A stretch of 64,000 nucleotides of DNA, taken from Lysinibacillus capsici (lineage in GTDB: Bacteria > Bacillota > Bacilli > Bacillales_A > Planococcaceae). Below, piece after piece: positions 55,767 through 64,000 of this stretch. Every line of letters starts with the position of its first letter. The stretch's first letter is position 1. The notes under the pieces were generated by a model that saw nothing but the letters and a program-made list of their open reading frames with translations, was not told the origin of the DNA and did not search any database. A program made the translations under genes and the position numbers. The stretch is taken from positions 62,001 through 126,000 of the forward strand of contig NZ_PXXX01000001.1 in assembly GCF_003367505.1 (NCBI RefSeq), in the 5' to 3' direction.

Positions 55767-56094
55767 CACTTCCTCTCATTAAGCTAATATCATCCGTGTT
55801 AAGCTCTTGATAGGAACGGTAGGCAAGTACAAGGAAGAATGCTGTCACCCCAAAACTTATAACAATTGCAGTTAAAATAAGTGCTTGGGGTAAGGGATCA
55901 GCAAATGTTTTGGCTCCTTCGTTTAAGACAGGTGGAGCTTCACCACCAAGACCACCCATTGTTAAGATGAGTAGATGAGCACCATGACTTAACAGACCTG
56001 TTCCAATAATAATGCGCAATAAACTTTTTGATAAGATTAAATAGACCGCTGCCATAAAAAGAAAGCCGATCACAAAGGCCATAATTATTTCCAT
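55753..56094 (-). CDS. mrpC: Na+/H+ antiporter subunit MrpC
   Basis: A 113-residue three-helix subunit homologous to NuoK (LLRIIIGTGLLSHGAHLLILTMGG, LILTAIVISFGVTAFFLVLAYR in parts). Overlaps mrpB by one base and mrpD by about 14. Confidence 0.93.
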   Translation of the reverse strand: MEIIMAFVIGFLFMAAVYLILSKSLLRIIIGTGLLSHGAHLLILTMGGLGGEAPPVLNEGAKTFADPLPQALILTAIVISFGVTAFFLVLAYRSYQELNTDDISLMRGSDEDE

Positions 56095-56516
56095 TATTCA
56101 TCCTCTCCAATCGTTTGAATAATGGTCATCGTAACGCCGACAACAACCAAATAAACCCCGCTATCAAAAAGCATAGCCGTGTGTAATGACTGTTTGCCTA
56201 GAAGCGGTAAATCGAAATAATCAAAGAAATGTGTGAAAAACGGTTTGCCCACAAACATTGGGTATGCCGCAGTAGCAAGGGCTAATAGTAAGCCAATGGC
56301 TGTTAAATATGTGTAATTAATAGGTAGAATATGGCGGACTGTGTTGATATCATAGGCTAACACTAAAAGAACAAGTGCACTTGATGTTAACAGCCCTCCA
56401 ACAAAGCCTCCACCAGGTGTATAGTGACCAGCTAAAAAAATATGAATGGAGAAGAAGAAAATAATGAAAAATACAATTTTAGCTGTAAATTGTATTATCA
56501 CATCATTTGTTTTCAT
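56094..56516 (-). CDS. mrpB: Na+/H+ antiporter subunit MrpB
   Basis: A 140-residue membrane subunit with four helices (HYTPGGGFVGGLLTSSALVLL signature in part; FFDYFDLPLLG). Overlaps mrpA by 14 bp, so the whole operon is tightly coupled. Confidence 0.93.
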   Translation of the reverse strand: MKTNDVIIQFTAKIVFFIIFFFSIHIFLAGHYTPGGGFVGGLLTSSALVLLVLAYDINTVRHILPINYTYLTAIGLLLALATAAYPMFVGKPFFTHFFDYFDLPLLGKQSLHTAMLFDSGVYLVVVGVTMTIIQTIGEDE

Positions 56517-58914
56517 GAGTGTTCTCCTTTCTATTCATACGTAACTTAATCATAGCTAAGATGGCCATGCCAGCTATACCGAGTACTGTAATTTCAAACA
56601 ATGTATCGAAACCTCGATAGTCTACTAAAATTACGTTTACAATATTTCCACCACCAGCTAAAGAATAGACGGTTTCCTCGTAGTACTTAGCAATAGAGGG
56701 AACTAGTTTTTGGGAATGAGCTGATAGCGCAACAAGTGTTACCATCACACCAACTGCAATGGAAACAATGGCACGATTTAACTGGAACCTCATTCGCTCC
56801 TCGCGTTTACCAAGCTTAGGTAAATGGTAAAATGCTAATAAAAATAGTGCTACTGAAATCGTTTCTATAACGAGCTGTGTCAGCGCTAAATCAGGTGCGT
56901 TAAAAATGACAAAGAATAAGGCTACTGTATAGCCTACAGTACCAAGCCCAATAATGGCTGTTAAACGTGATTTGGCCAAGATGGTGATGGCAGTACCAAT
57001 TAATAAAACTACGATCAAGATAATTTCATACAAATTAATTGGTGAGGCTCCTTGGAATGAAATACTAAATGCATCTTTCACGAATAAAGAGCCGATAACA
57101 ATAATAGTTATTCCGCTAAACATATAGAGTAAATAGTGACGCATAGAACCTGTCATATAGCGTCGGGAAATACGATTTAAGCCAACATCTAATCCCTGCA
57201 TGATTTTGTCATAGGCATTGTTTAATGTTAACGCTTGCGGGAATCGTTGATACATCCCTTGCCATTTTGGTAAGGCAACAAATAACAATACCCCAACTAT
57301 TATAATTCCAATGGTCATCAGTAACTCTGGGGTAATGCCGTGCCAAGCAGATACATGAATATCAACAGCTTGAGGTGAATCATACAAAAATGGCTGTATC
57401 GCTTGAACGGCTGGTTTTACAAAGGTATTACCGATAAAGTTTGGAATAAAGAAGATTGTCACAACTAAAGCTGCTAAAAGAATAGGAGAAATTAGCATAC
57501 CAATCGGCGCCTCATGTGGTTTATGAGGTAACTGCTCTGGTTTGTAATTCCCATTAAATGTTCGGAAAACAAAATAGAAACTATAGATAAATGTAAAAAT
57601 ACTAGCAATCCACGCAACAATAGGGAAGAGTGCTCCCCATGTTTCAAAGCCGAAGAATTCAAACTTTTGAAGTGCAAGCATCGCTGTTAAAAACATTTCT
57701 TTACTTAAGAAGCCATTAAATGGTGGAAGACCAGCCATTGATAAACTTCCTATTGCAGCCACAGTAAAACTAATTGGCATAATACTCATTAAACCACCGA
57801 GTTTACGAATATCTCGAGTTCCAGTTTCATGATCCACAATGCCTGCAATCATGAAGAGACTGCCTTTAAATGTTGCATGATTAATAAGGTGGAAAATGGC
57901 AGCAAATGCAGCAAACTTTATGGTATCGATTGAGCCATTTGCATGGAAAGCAACAGCACTTGCCCCGAGTAGTGACATAATAAGCCCAAGCTGACTGACT
58001 GTAGAGAATGCTAGAATACCTTTTAAATCAGTTTGCTTCACTGCAAAGAAGGAACCCCAGAATAAAGTTAAGATACCTACACCTGTTACAAGCCACACCC
58101 AAAGTTCAGAGGCTGCAAATATCGGCGTAAATCGTGCAACTAAATAGATACCTGCTTTGACCATTGTAGCTGAGTGAAGGTATGCACTTACTGGTGTTGG
58201 CGCCTCCATGGCATCTGGTAACCAAATGTAGAATGGGAATTGCGCGGATTTTGTAAATGCTCCCAAGAGTAATAGGACAAGTGACCAAGTGAATAAAGGT
58301 TGGTCTACTAAATTTGGTGCCATGACTATCAATTCTCGAATCGAGTAGGTTCCTCCCATTAAATAAAGAAGAACGAAGCCACCTAACATCATTAAACCGC
58401 CGCCAACTGTAATCATCATAGACTTTAATGCACCGAAGCGTGAGGCATCCCGATTATACCAATAGCCGATGAGTAAAAATGATGATATGGATGTTAGCTC
58501 CCAGAAGAAATAGAGAGTAATTAAATGATCTGACTGTACTACTCCCAGCATGGCTGACATAAATAACAGTAAGTAAACATAAAAGTTATGTAATTTTTCT
58601 TTATGTTTATCTAAGTAAAAAATGGAGTAAAGCACAACTAACGAGCCAATTCCAGTAATGAGTAATGAGAATAATAAGCTAAGTCCATCTAAATATGAGA
58701 TGATGGAAATATCAAGCGATGGAATCCAAGGTAGCTCTGCAGTAAATACTTCACCTTTAGCAACTTGAGCAATATATGTTGTATAAATAACAGCAAGCGT
58801 AACAGGTACAGCAAGAACAAACCAACCTGTGTGAATATTATTCATGCGTTTATATAATAATGGCACTAATATTGCAACAAGCATTGGAATAAAAATATAA
58901 AGTACTTGTAACAA
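56503..58914 (-). CDS. mrpA: Na+/H+ antiporter subunit MrpA
   Basis: An 803-residue large membrane subunit homologous to NuoL. Seen: FFWELTSISSFLLIGYW with Glu, KSAQFPFYIWLPDAMEAPTP with Lys, and HLINHATFKGSLFM with His and Lys. The C-terminal part carries the MrpA extension joined to MrpB-like helices. Mrp exchanges cytoplasmic Na+ for H+ and supports life at high pH and salt. TTG start after SD AAGGAGGG. First gene of the operon. Confidence 0.95.
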   Translation of the reverse strand: MLQVLYIFIPMLVAILVPLLYKRMNNIHTGWFVLAVPVTLAVIYTTYIAQVAKGEVFTAELPWIPSLDISIISYLDGLSLLFSLLITGIGSLVVLYSIFYLDKHKEKLHNFYVYLLLFMSAMLGVVQSDHLITLYFFWELTSISSFLLIGYWYNRDASRFGALKSMMITVGGGLMMLGGFVLLYLMGGTYSIRELIVMAPNLVDQPLFTWSLVLLLLGAFTKSAQFPFYIWLPDAMEAPTPVSAYLHSATMVKAGIYLVARFTPIFAASELWVWLVTGVGILTLFWGSFFAVKQTDLKGILAFSTVSQLGLIMSLLGASAVAFHANGSIDTIKFAAFAAIFHLINHATFKGSLFMIAGIVDHETGTRDIRKLGGLMSIMPISFTVAAIGSLSMAGLPPFNGFLSKEMFLTAMLALQKFEFFGFETWGALFPIVAWIASIFTFIYSFYFVFRTFNGNYKPEQLPHKPHEAPIGMLISPILLAALVVTIFFIPNFIGNTFVKPAVQAIQPFLYDSPQAVDIHVSAWHGITPELLMTIGIIIVGVLLFVALPKWQGMYQRFPQALTLNNAYDKIMQGLDVGLNRISRRYMTGSMRHYLLYMFSGITIIVIGSLFVKDAFSISFQGASPINLYEIILIVVLLIGTAITILAKSRLTAIIGLGTVGYTVALFFVIFNAPDLALTQLVIETISVALFLLAFYHLPKLGKREERMRFQLNRAIVSIAVGVMVTLVALSAHSQKLVPSIAKYYEETVYSLAGGGNIVNVILVDYRGFDTLFEITVLGIAGMAILAMIKLRMNRKENTHENK

Positions 58915-59069
58915 AAAAACCCTCCTTTATGCAGGTAAGTAAATCAATTATAACGTACTTTAATTGGGAATGCATATGTACTATTGGGATTTAGCTTGCG
59001 GTCGTTGGAGAATTTTCGTTATATTATAAATAGGAAGTTATCAATAAAAATAGAGGAAAAAAATTTTTT

Positions 59070-59633
59070 ATGAAGAACCCATATATCTATGGTTATCTAC
59101 CATTAATTACAATTTTATTGTTTAGTTTGACATTTGGGATGTATGCTGTTGGTAAATCTTTACAGATTTTTCAAGCCATCGGTGTGTATTCAGGAATGCG
59201 AGAGTTTTTATCAGATTTTGAGTTACGTGTATTTCTTCTCATCGTCTTTGCCATTGTTTTTTTTATGTTATTTTCTGCCCTTAAACTAGTAGGCGAAACC
59301 ATTCATGAAGTAGGAATGCTGTTCTTTTCAAAGGACAACGAAGGAGCCACAGTTAGTCAGGCTCGAGGTGGCTATATTATCTTATTTGTAGGTGCTATGT
59401 GTTCTGCATTTGCCATCCAATTTATTTATGTTTTAATAGGTATTTTCGTCATAACGATATTTACCTACTTTATTTATCTGATTTATAAAATGAGTCATTT
59501 TATATCAATGGGCGGCACAATCGGTCTATTAATCTTTGAGCTTTTTATGTGGACGATTCTTTTAACATTAGTTATTTATGTCGTATTAAAGCTATATAAT
59601 GGCATTTTGGCAAGTTTGCCGTTTGCAAATTAA
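59070..59633 (+). CDS. yufK: YufK-like membrane protein (DUF5366)
   Basis: A 187-residue protein with about five helices (PLITILLFSLTFGMYAVG; VFLLIVFAIVFFMLFSALKL; YIILFVGAMCSAFAIQFIYVL and two more). It resembles YufK, a membrane protein of unknown role found near the mrp operon in B. subtilis; this is from memory and moderate. Divergent from mrpA with ~155 bp between. SD AGAGGAAA. Confidence 0.6.
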   Translation: MKNPYIYGYLPLITILLFSLTFGMYAVGKSLQIFQAIGVYSGMREFLSDFELRVFLLIVFAIVFFMLFSALKLVGETIHEVGMLFFSKDNEGATVSQARGGYIILFVGAMCSAFAIQFIYVLIGIFVITIFTYFIYLIYKMSHFISMGGTIGLLIFELFMWTILLTLVIYVVLKLYNGILASLPFAN

Positions 59634-59690
59634 TACATACTATTAAAATGGTGATGTTAATAGTAGAAAAAGAGAGTTTGAAAGGCGAGG

Positions 59691-59879
59691 GGTTGATTTC
59701 CGTTCTGCCAGCGTCCTTTCCAGGGGGAGTTCGATGAGCCGCTTCACTCCTTTACATTCGCTCCAGGGTCTCCTCTGTGACGTTAAATCCCATGGATAGT
59801 GAGCCCCTGTACGGAGCGGAGGAAGCGGCTCGGCGCTCGTCCACAGGAAAACAAGTAGCCTGTAACGGAAAACCATTTA
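59691..59879. repeat. GC-rich imperfect palindromic repeat element
   Basis: A stretch far richer in GC than its surroundings. Outer ends GGTTGATTTCCGTT (59691) and AACGGAAAACC (59863-59873) are inverted; GAGCCGCTTC (59736) and GAAGCGGCTC (59822) are a perfect inner pair. It resembles dispersed palindromic repeats common in Bacillaceae genomes. No gene; the rest of 59634-59969 has only a terminator. Confidence 0.6.
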
Positions 59880-59917
59880 CATCTTTAATAAAAATTTAAT
59901 TAATGGTTTTGTTTTTT

Positions 59918-59960
59918 AACACTTTAAAAAGGTAGTAGTCTTAGCGACTACTACCTTTTG
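59918..59960 (-). terminator. Terminator of the penicillin-binding protein gene
   Basis: Minus strand: stem AAAAGGTAGTAGTC / GACTACTACCTTTT, 5-nt loop, T-tract. Confidence 0.9.
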
Positions 59961-59969
59961 CATGTTTCA

Positions 59970-61820
59970 CTACTCAAGCAACACGTTAAATAATTGGTGA
60001 TGAATTTTGTACTCTTCTAATTGCTGCATCGATTGAGGTTTATCATACCCTAGCCATACAGCAGCAGTATATTCATTATTGAGTCCAGCAAGCCAGTAGT
60101 CACGATAGTCATTCGTTGTCCCTGTTTTTGCACCAACGTAGCTGCTATTACTATAGACACCTTGACCCGTACCGTTTGCTACAACATCTGCAAGGAGTTC
60201 ACGCATGTATTTTACTGTTTTAGGAGACCAAATTTGATCACGCTGTGTATCCCAACTATAAAGCTCTGTTCCATCTAATGCTGTGACTTTTCGAATACTA
60301 TGTGCAAGTACATAAGAGCCATCAATAAAGCTAGTATAAGCATCTGCTAGTTCTAATGCTGTTACACCATAGGTTAGTCCTCCTAATGATGCAGCATAAT
60401 TATAATCTTTCTCTACAATCGAGCGGAAGTGAAAGCGATTAAGGTAATGAAAGGCTGTCTCGACGCCAACGGTTTGAAAGAGACGAAGTGCAGATGTATT
60501 ATAGCTATGTCGAAAAGCAGTACGAATTGACACATCACCATACGTATAGCCCCCATAGTTTTGTGGGCAAAACGAGCCCACACAATAACGCCCACCATTG
60601 ACAATCGAATCAGGTGTATGAGATGTTGTTTCGAAGAATGGTGCATAGACTGCCAGAGGCTTAAAAGCTGAACCAGGCTGACGTGTTCCTTGGAATGCAC
60701 GATGGAAATCAAATTTTTCATAGTTCTTTCCTGCATACAGACTGACTATTTCTCTTGATTGGTTTTCAATGGCTGCACCTGCAGCTTGCCATGGGCTAGT
60801 ACCTAAAATAGCTGACATTTTTTCCTCATCATGTTGCTGTTTAGTAGGATCAAGTGCTGTGTGAATGATGAGTCCATTTTGAAATAATGTATTGAGTCGA
60901 ATGTCTAATTGTGCTTTAATTTTTTTCTTTTCTTCCTCATTATCTGTAGAGCTTAGTCGATCCGCATAACCTTCTTTTTCTGCAATAAGCCATTTTAGCT
61001 CTTGAAGAACATAAGTGCTATACATTGGATAACTTTGAATTTTATCTTTCACATTTAATGTAATGGCATCAGCCTTATAGTTTTTTGCCTCTCCCTCTGT
61101 AATAGACCCATTTGCTGCAAGGGTATCTAACAAACGCTCCTGCCTTGCTTTAGTTTGATCATAATTCTTTAAAGGATTATAAAGGGAAGGGTTATTTGGG
61201 ATGGCTGCAATGAAAGCTATTTCAGCGATGGATAATTCTTGGAGTGGCTTTTGAAAATAATAGGTGGCTGCTCCGCCAATGCCATAAACTTGATTGCTGA
61301 AATAGGACTCATTTAGGTACATCGTTAAAATGGCTTCTTTATCAAATTCTTTTTCTAATTCATAGGCATAAAAAAGCTCTGTTAATTTCCGTTCATATGT
61401 TTTTTCTTCGGATAAATAACGCATCCGAACAAGCTGCTGCGTAATTGTACTACCACCTTGAGAGGTTGTGTTGCTATTTGAATTGGCTACAACTGCACGA
61501 ATAATAGCACTTAAATCAAAGCCAATATGCGTATAAAAATCAGCATCCTCACTGGTAATGAATATTTCCTGGGCAATTTGTGGAATTTCTTGTAAACTTA
61601 GTGGCTGCCGCCATTCGACATATTCCTCACTAAATGTTTGCCCATTTCGATCAATAAGTGTAACAGGTAGTTGGGCCTCTACCTCGGGTAAATGTATTGC
61701 ATTAGTCATTTGTTCCTCATGTGCTTGTGCAATATTGATTTCTGTTTTAATGTTTGTGCTAATCCACCATAAAGCAGGAAGGGATAGAACGATAATAAAA
61801 AAACCAAAAGCCTTTTTCAT
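59970..61820 (-). CDS. Class A penicillin-binding protein (transglycosylase/transpeptidase)
   Basis: A 616-residue bifunctional peptidoglycan synthase. N-terminal membrane anchor, GT51 domain with EDADFYTHIGFD and GGSTITQQLVRM, then transpeptidase with SxxK GSAFKP (active Ser), SYN motif HSYNTS and KTG motif AKTGTTNDYRD. Shorter than PBP1a/b and without a long C-tail, close to PbpG/PbpF-like sporulation PBPs, though which one cannot be told. ATG 61820 follows GGAGG; the GTG at 61832 overlaps it. Confidence 0.92.
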   Translation of the reverse strand: MKKAFGFFIIVLSLPALWWISTNIKTEINIAQAHEEQMTNAIHLPEVEAQLPVTLIDRNGQTFSEEYVEWRQPLSLQEIPQIAQEIFITSEDADFYTHIGFDLSAIIRAVVANSNSNTTSQGGSTITQQLVRMRYLSEEKTYERKLTELFYAYELEKEFDKEAILTMYLNESYFSNQVYGIGGAATYYFQKPLQELSIAEIAFIAAIPNNPSLYNPLKNYDQTKARQERLLDTLAANGSITEGEAKNYKADAITLNVKDKIQSYPMYSTYVLQELKWLIAEKEGYADRLSSTDNEEEKKKIKAQLDIRLNTLFQNGLIIHTALDPTKQQHDEEKMSAILGTSPWQAAGAAIENQSREIVSLYAGKNYEKFDFHRAFQGTRQPGSAFKPLAVYAPFFETTSHTPDSIVNGGRYCVGSFCPQNYGGYTYGDVSIRTAFRHSYNTSALRLFQTVGVETAFHYLNRFHFRSIVEKDYNYAASLGGLTYGVTALELADAYTSFIDGSYVLAHSIRKVTALDGTELYSWDTQRDQIWSPKTVKYMRELLADVVANGTGQGVYSNSSYVGAKTGTTNDYRDYWLAGLNNEYTAAVWLGYDKPQSMQQLEEYKIHHQLFNVLLE

Positions 61821-62057
61821 GTGTGCCTCCACTCTTTCTATAAATCCTTCATCAGAATAACATATTTTGGATTGATTCCAAATACTCGCTCAGACCTATT
61901 TACATAGTTTTAAACATGAATAGTAAAAGTGCAAAAATCGTCAATACTTAGAGGAAGAAAACCAGTAGGAAGTATGTTAGACTAAAATGAGGTCAGAAAA
62001 GGTGCAAGGGCATCTTTTTCATTGAAACTGAAATTTATCATTAAAGGAGAGACTTCC

Positions 62058-62645
62058 ATGTTTCCACAGTTAACAACAGACGTACAAGCAGGCGAAGTGC
62101 TTGTAGAAATGAACACAACATTAGGTGCTATCAAAATTAAATTATTCCCTGAGCACGCACCGAAAACGGTTGAGAATTTTTTAGGTCATGCTAAATCAGG
62201 CTACTATAACGGCATTATTTTCCACCGTGTTATTCAAGACTTCATGATTCAAGGTGGCGACCCAACTGGTACTGGTATGGGCGGAGAATCAATTTGGGGT
62301 AATTCCTTTGAAGATGAGTTCTCAGAGCAATTGTTTAACCTACGTGGAGCGCTTTCAATGGCAAATGCAGGACCAAACACAAATGGTTCTCAATTCTTTA
62401 TTGTACAAATGAAGCACCTTCCAAGTGATATGCTTCGTCAATTACAAGGGGCGGGCTTCCCTGAAGAGATCATCGAAGCTTATGCTCAAAACGGTGGTAC
62501 ACCTTGGTTAGACCATAAACACACAGTATTCGGTCATGTAGTAGAAGGTATGGACATTGTGGATAAAATTGCAGATGTGGAAAAAGATTTCCGTGACAAA
62601 CCATTAGAAGATGTGAAAATTGAGTCAATTACAGTCTTTGAATAA
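62058..62645 (+). CDS. ppiB: Peptidyl-prolyl cis-trans isomerase B (cyclophilin)
   Basis: A 195-residue cyclophilin: [33 protein letters not shown] and [15 protein letters not shown] are catalytic-core motifs with the Arg of FHRV. No signal peptide, so cytosolic; it speeds proline isomerisation in folding. ATG 62058 after SD AAAGGAGAG; the longer reading from 62022 has no ribosome site. Confidence 0.93.
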   Translation: MFPQLTTDVQAGEVLVEMNTTLGAIKIKLFPEHAPKTVENFLGHAKSGYYNGIIFHRVIQDFMIQGGDPTGTGMGGESIWGNSFEDEFSEQLFNLRGALSMANAGPNTNGSQFFIVQMKHLPSDMLRQLQGAGFPEEIIEAYAQNGGTPWLDHKHTVFGHVVEGMDIVDKIADVEKDFRDKPLEDVKIESITVFE

Positions 62646-62667
62646 TACGTATAAGGACGTGTAGAAC

Positions 62668-62880
62668 ATGCAGAACTTTATGTATCAATTTTTATATTTC
62701 CCAGAAGACAAATCAGGTTATATTCCAGCAGCATTTGAATTTTTAATTATGCTTATTTTATGTATTATCGTGTTTACGCTTTTCAGAAAAATTTCTAAGA
62801 AACAAGAATTAAAATCAAAAGAAATTGAAGCACGTATTTTAGCAGAAAAGAAAAACACAAACAATCAACAGAATATCTAA
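62668..62880 (+). CDS. Small single-span membrane protein
   Basis: A 70-residue protein with one transmembrane helix (AAFEFLIMLILCIIVFTLF) and a charged cytoplasmic tail ending KKNTNNQQNI. SD AAGGACGT is weak. It directly follows ppiB (22 bp) and precedes a terminator, so it is probably a real co-transcribed gene. Family not recognised. Confidence 0.55.
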   Translation: MQNFMYQFLYFPEDKSGYIPAAFEFLIMLILCIIVFTLFRKISKKQELKSKEIEARILAEKKNTNNQQNI

Positions 62881-62881
62881 T

Positions 62882-62927
62882 AAAAAAGAATCTTCTTGCC
62901 ACAGAGGGCGAGCAGATTCTTTTTTAT
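62882..62927. terminator. Bidirectional terminator
   Basis: Stem AAAAAAGAATCT / AGATTCTTTTTT with partly paired inside; ends ppiB operon and the convergent gene. Confidence 0.85.
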
Positions 62928-62931
62928 TGTA

Positions 62932-64000
62932 TCAATTTTTTTTAAAGCGTCGAATAGTATTTTGCAGGGCCTTGATGGCAGTGAAACAAACCAGTACAAG
63001 TGACAAGCCAATCCCACTCAATGCAGTAATAAAGGCTACCCATTCAAAGAGTGTATAACTACCGATGCTATCGAAATCACTGCTATCTTTCCACCCTTCA
63101 ATGACTAAGTTCATCCCATAAATGCCCGATACCACAGTAAAGACTGTTAAAATAAATAGTAAATTATTACTTCGATTATCGGATTGATCTTCCTGTGTTC
63201 GATACAAACTATTCAATGTTTCTTTCGTTTCTACATAATGTTCATTTATACGGAAGTACTTTCGTAGCAATTGAGCAATTTCTCTGCCTTCTGTTCGTAC
63301 GATGACTTCTTCAAAATAATAGCGTGCAGAAAACTTTGTAATCAGCTCGATTAGTTCATTGACAACCTGTTTATCTTTGCCCCACTTTATTTCACTATAC
63401 TCATAGGAAAGCTTTAAGAGCATCATTTTATAAAAATAATGAATGAACAAATTGTAATAGTGCGTACCCATAAATTCTTGAATACTATGTGTACATTTGG
63501 CAAACGGCCTATTTGTAATCGTTATTTGTGCTTGTGAGGAGGTGATAATATAACTGTTAGGAGCCCAGCGTGTATGGGCATGCTCTTGTACATAATTAGA
63601 GATATATGAAGGATTAGTGCTAGAAATAAAGGGTTTGCCAGCAGGTGTCCTACCGTCTACTTGTCCTAAGCGAAATAAATGCTCAGGTATAATTTTAGCT
63701 TCTTCCTCTGCAATTAAATAAGCTGAGGCAAACATTCTCTCATCTTCAAAGAAAGGTAAGCCTTCATAGCTATGGTCTTGTTGATGTAATAGAAAGGGTT
63801 TTAAATAAGGTATAAAATACTTAAATAATAATTCACTCGTAGAAGAACAATGACCAAATGAAAAATGATGACTTGCACCTTTTTCCTCTCTTAGTTTAGC
63901 CTCTAATACTCTAAAATAGTGGATAAAATTTAAGATATCACTTAGATCATGCGATTGATCTGTAATATTTGTTCTGACTGTTATAATCCCATTCCCAAAA
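62932..64000 (-). CDS. CorA-like membrane protein, 5' end beyond window
   Basis: The frame is open from the stop at 62932 to the window edge, at least 355 residues; the ATG at 63735 is internal. A long cytosolic region (with FHYFRVLEAKLREE-type helices) is followed by two C-terminal helices. The first ends SGIYGMNLVIE: the GMN motif is the hallmark of CorA-type Mg2+/metal channels. The second is LFEWVAFITALSGIGLSLVLV. Sequence in the cytosolic part is unlike standard CorA, so it may be a divergent member with another role. No function assigned. Confidence 0.65.
   Translation of the reverse strand, partial: FGNGIITVRTNITDQSHDLSDILNFIHYFRVLEAKLREEKGASHHFSFGHCSSTSELLFKYFIPYLKPFLLHQQDHSYEGLPFFEDERMFASAYLIAEEEAKIIPEHLFRLGQVDGRTPAGKPFISSTNPSYISNYVQEHAHTRWAPNSYIITSSQAQITITNRPFAKCTHSIQEFMGTHYYNLFIHYFYKMMLLKLSYEYSEIKWGKDKQVVNELIELITKFSARYYFEEVIVRTEGREIAQLLRKYFRINEHYVETKETLNSLYRTQEDQSDNRSNNLLFILTVFTVVSGIYGMNLVIEGWKDSSDFDSIGSYTLFEWVAFITALSGIGLSLVLVCFTAIKALQNTIRRFKKN

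Noticed and set aside
59643..59876. 77-codon open frame on the minus strand over the GC-rich repeat
   Set aside because: Follows the palindromic repeat, low-quality composition, no SD; not a gene.

Overview
The window looks like chromosomal DNA of a low-GC, spore-forming member of the Bacillaceae/Planococcaceae. Lysinibacillus is my best guess, from memory of protein similarity and not from a search. Evidence: AT-rich sequence, strong GGAGG-type ribosome binding sites, many U-tailed terminators, a yunB-type sporulation gene, and conserved Bacillus subtilis yun/yut/yuz/yui gene neighbourhoods in shuffled order. I see no rRNA, tRNA, CRISPR array, transposase or prophage. About 90% is coding.

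Layout. 1-6.5 kb: end of an exopolysaccharide operon (UDP-sugar dehydrogenase, tandem deacetylase, PilZ-fused family 2 glycosyltransferase, deacetylase-like protein, GH18-like lipoprotein). 6.6-11.3 kb: a GltC-like LysR regulator, a very large hybrid sensor kinase and its response regulator. 11.8-17.0 kb: sufCDSUB. 17.2-18.3 kb: a Fur-boxed iron-siderophore binding lipoprotein. 18.4-31.1 kb: a yun/yut/yuz housekeeping block (yunFED, an HD-GYP phosphodiesterase, yunB, lipA, yutD, HAD phosphatases, yutE, yutF, yuzB, yutJ under two Rex operators, yuzD, yutI, yutM). 31.4-36.3 kb: Nudix hydrolase, LytS/LytT two-component system and a CstA/BtsT transporter. 36.5-39.5 kb: yuiB, yuiD, pepA and a tiny Gly/Pro/Tyr-rich protein. 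39.5-53.1 kb: a sulfate assimilation island in three transcription units (sumT-sirB-yezD-cysJ-cysI; sbp-cysT-cysW-cysA; cysH-cysP-sat-cysC). 53.2-58.9 kb: the seven-gene mrp Na+/H+ antiporter operon. 59-64 kb: a yufK-like gene, a GC-rich palindromic repeat, a class A penicillin-binding protein, ppiB and a 5'-truncated CorA-like membrane protein.

How it works together. The sulfur island takes sulfate in through an ABC importer and a PiT-type permease, activates it (Sat, CysC), reduces it (CysH, CysJI) and supplies siroheme steps (SumT, SirB). Sulfur and iron then feed the Suf system, the carrier-type proteins YutI and YutM, and LipA. The PilZ domain on the polysaccharide synthase and the HD-GYP protein suggest cyclic-di-GMP control of a surface polymer.

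Most interesting signal. All three sulfur transcription units start with a leader carrying the same small RNA element: GCTGR, a 4-5 bp hairpin whose sequence changes with pairing kept, then AGGC. The GGC is also the first strand of an intrinsic terminator. This is the layout of a transcription attenuator with a mutually exclusive antiterminator. I do not recognise it as an S-box, T-box or other known riboswitch. It is my main candidate for an undescribed regulatory system. Other good regulatory signals are two Rex palindromes before yutJ, three 21-bp-spaced LytTR-type repeats before cstA, and an 18/19 Fur box.
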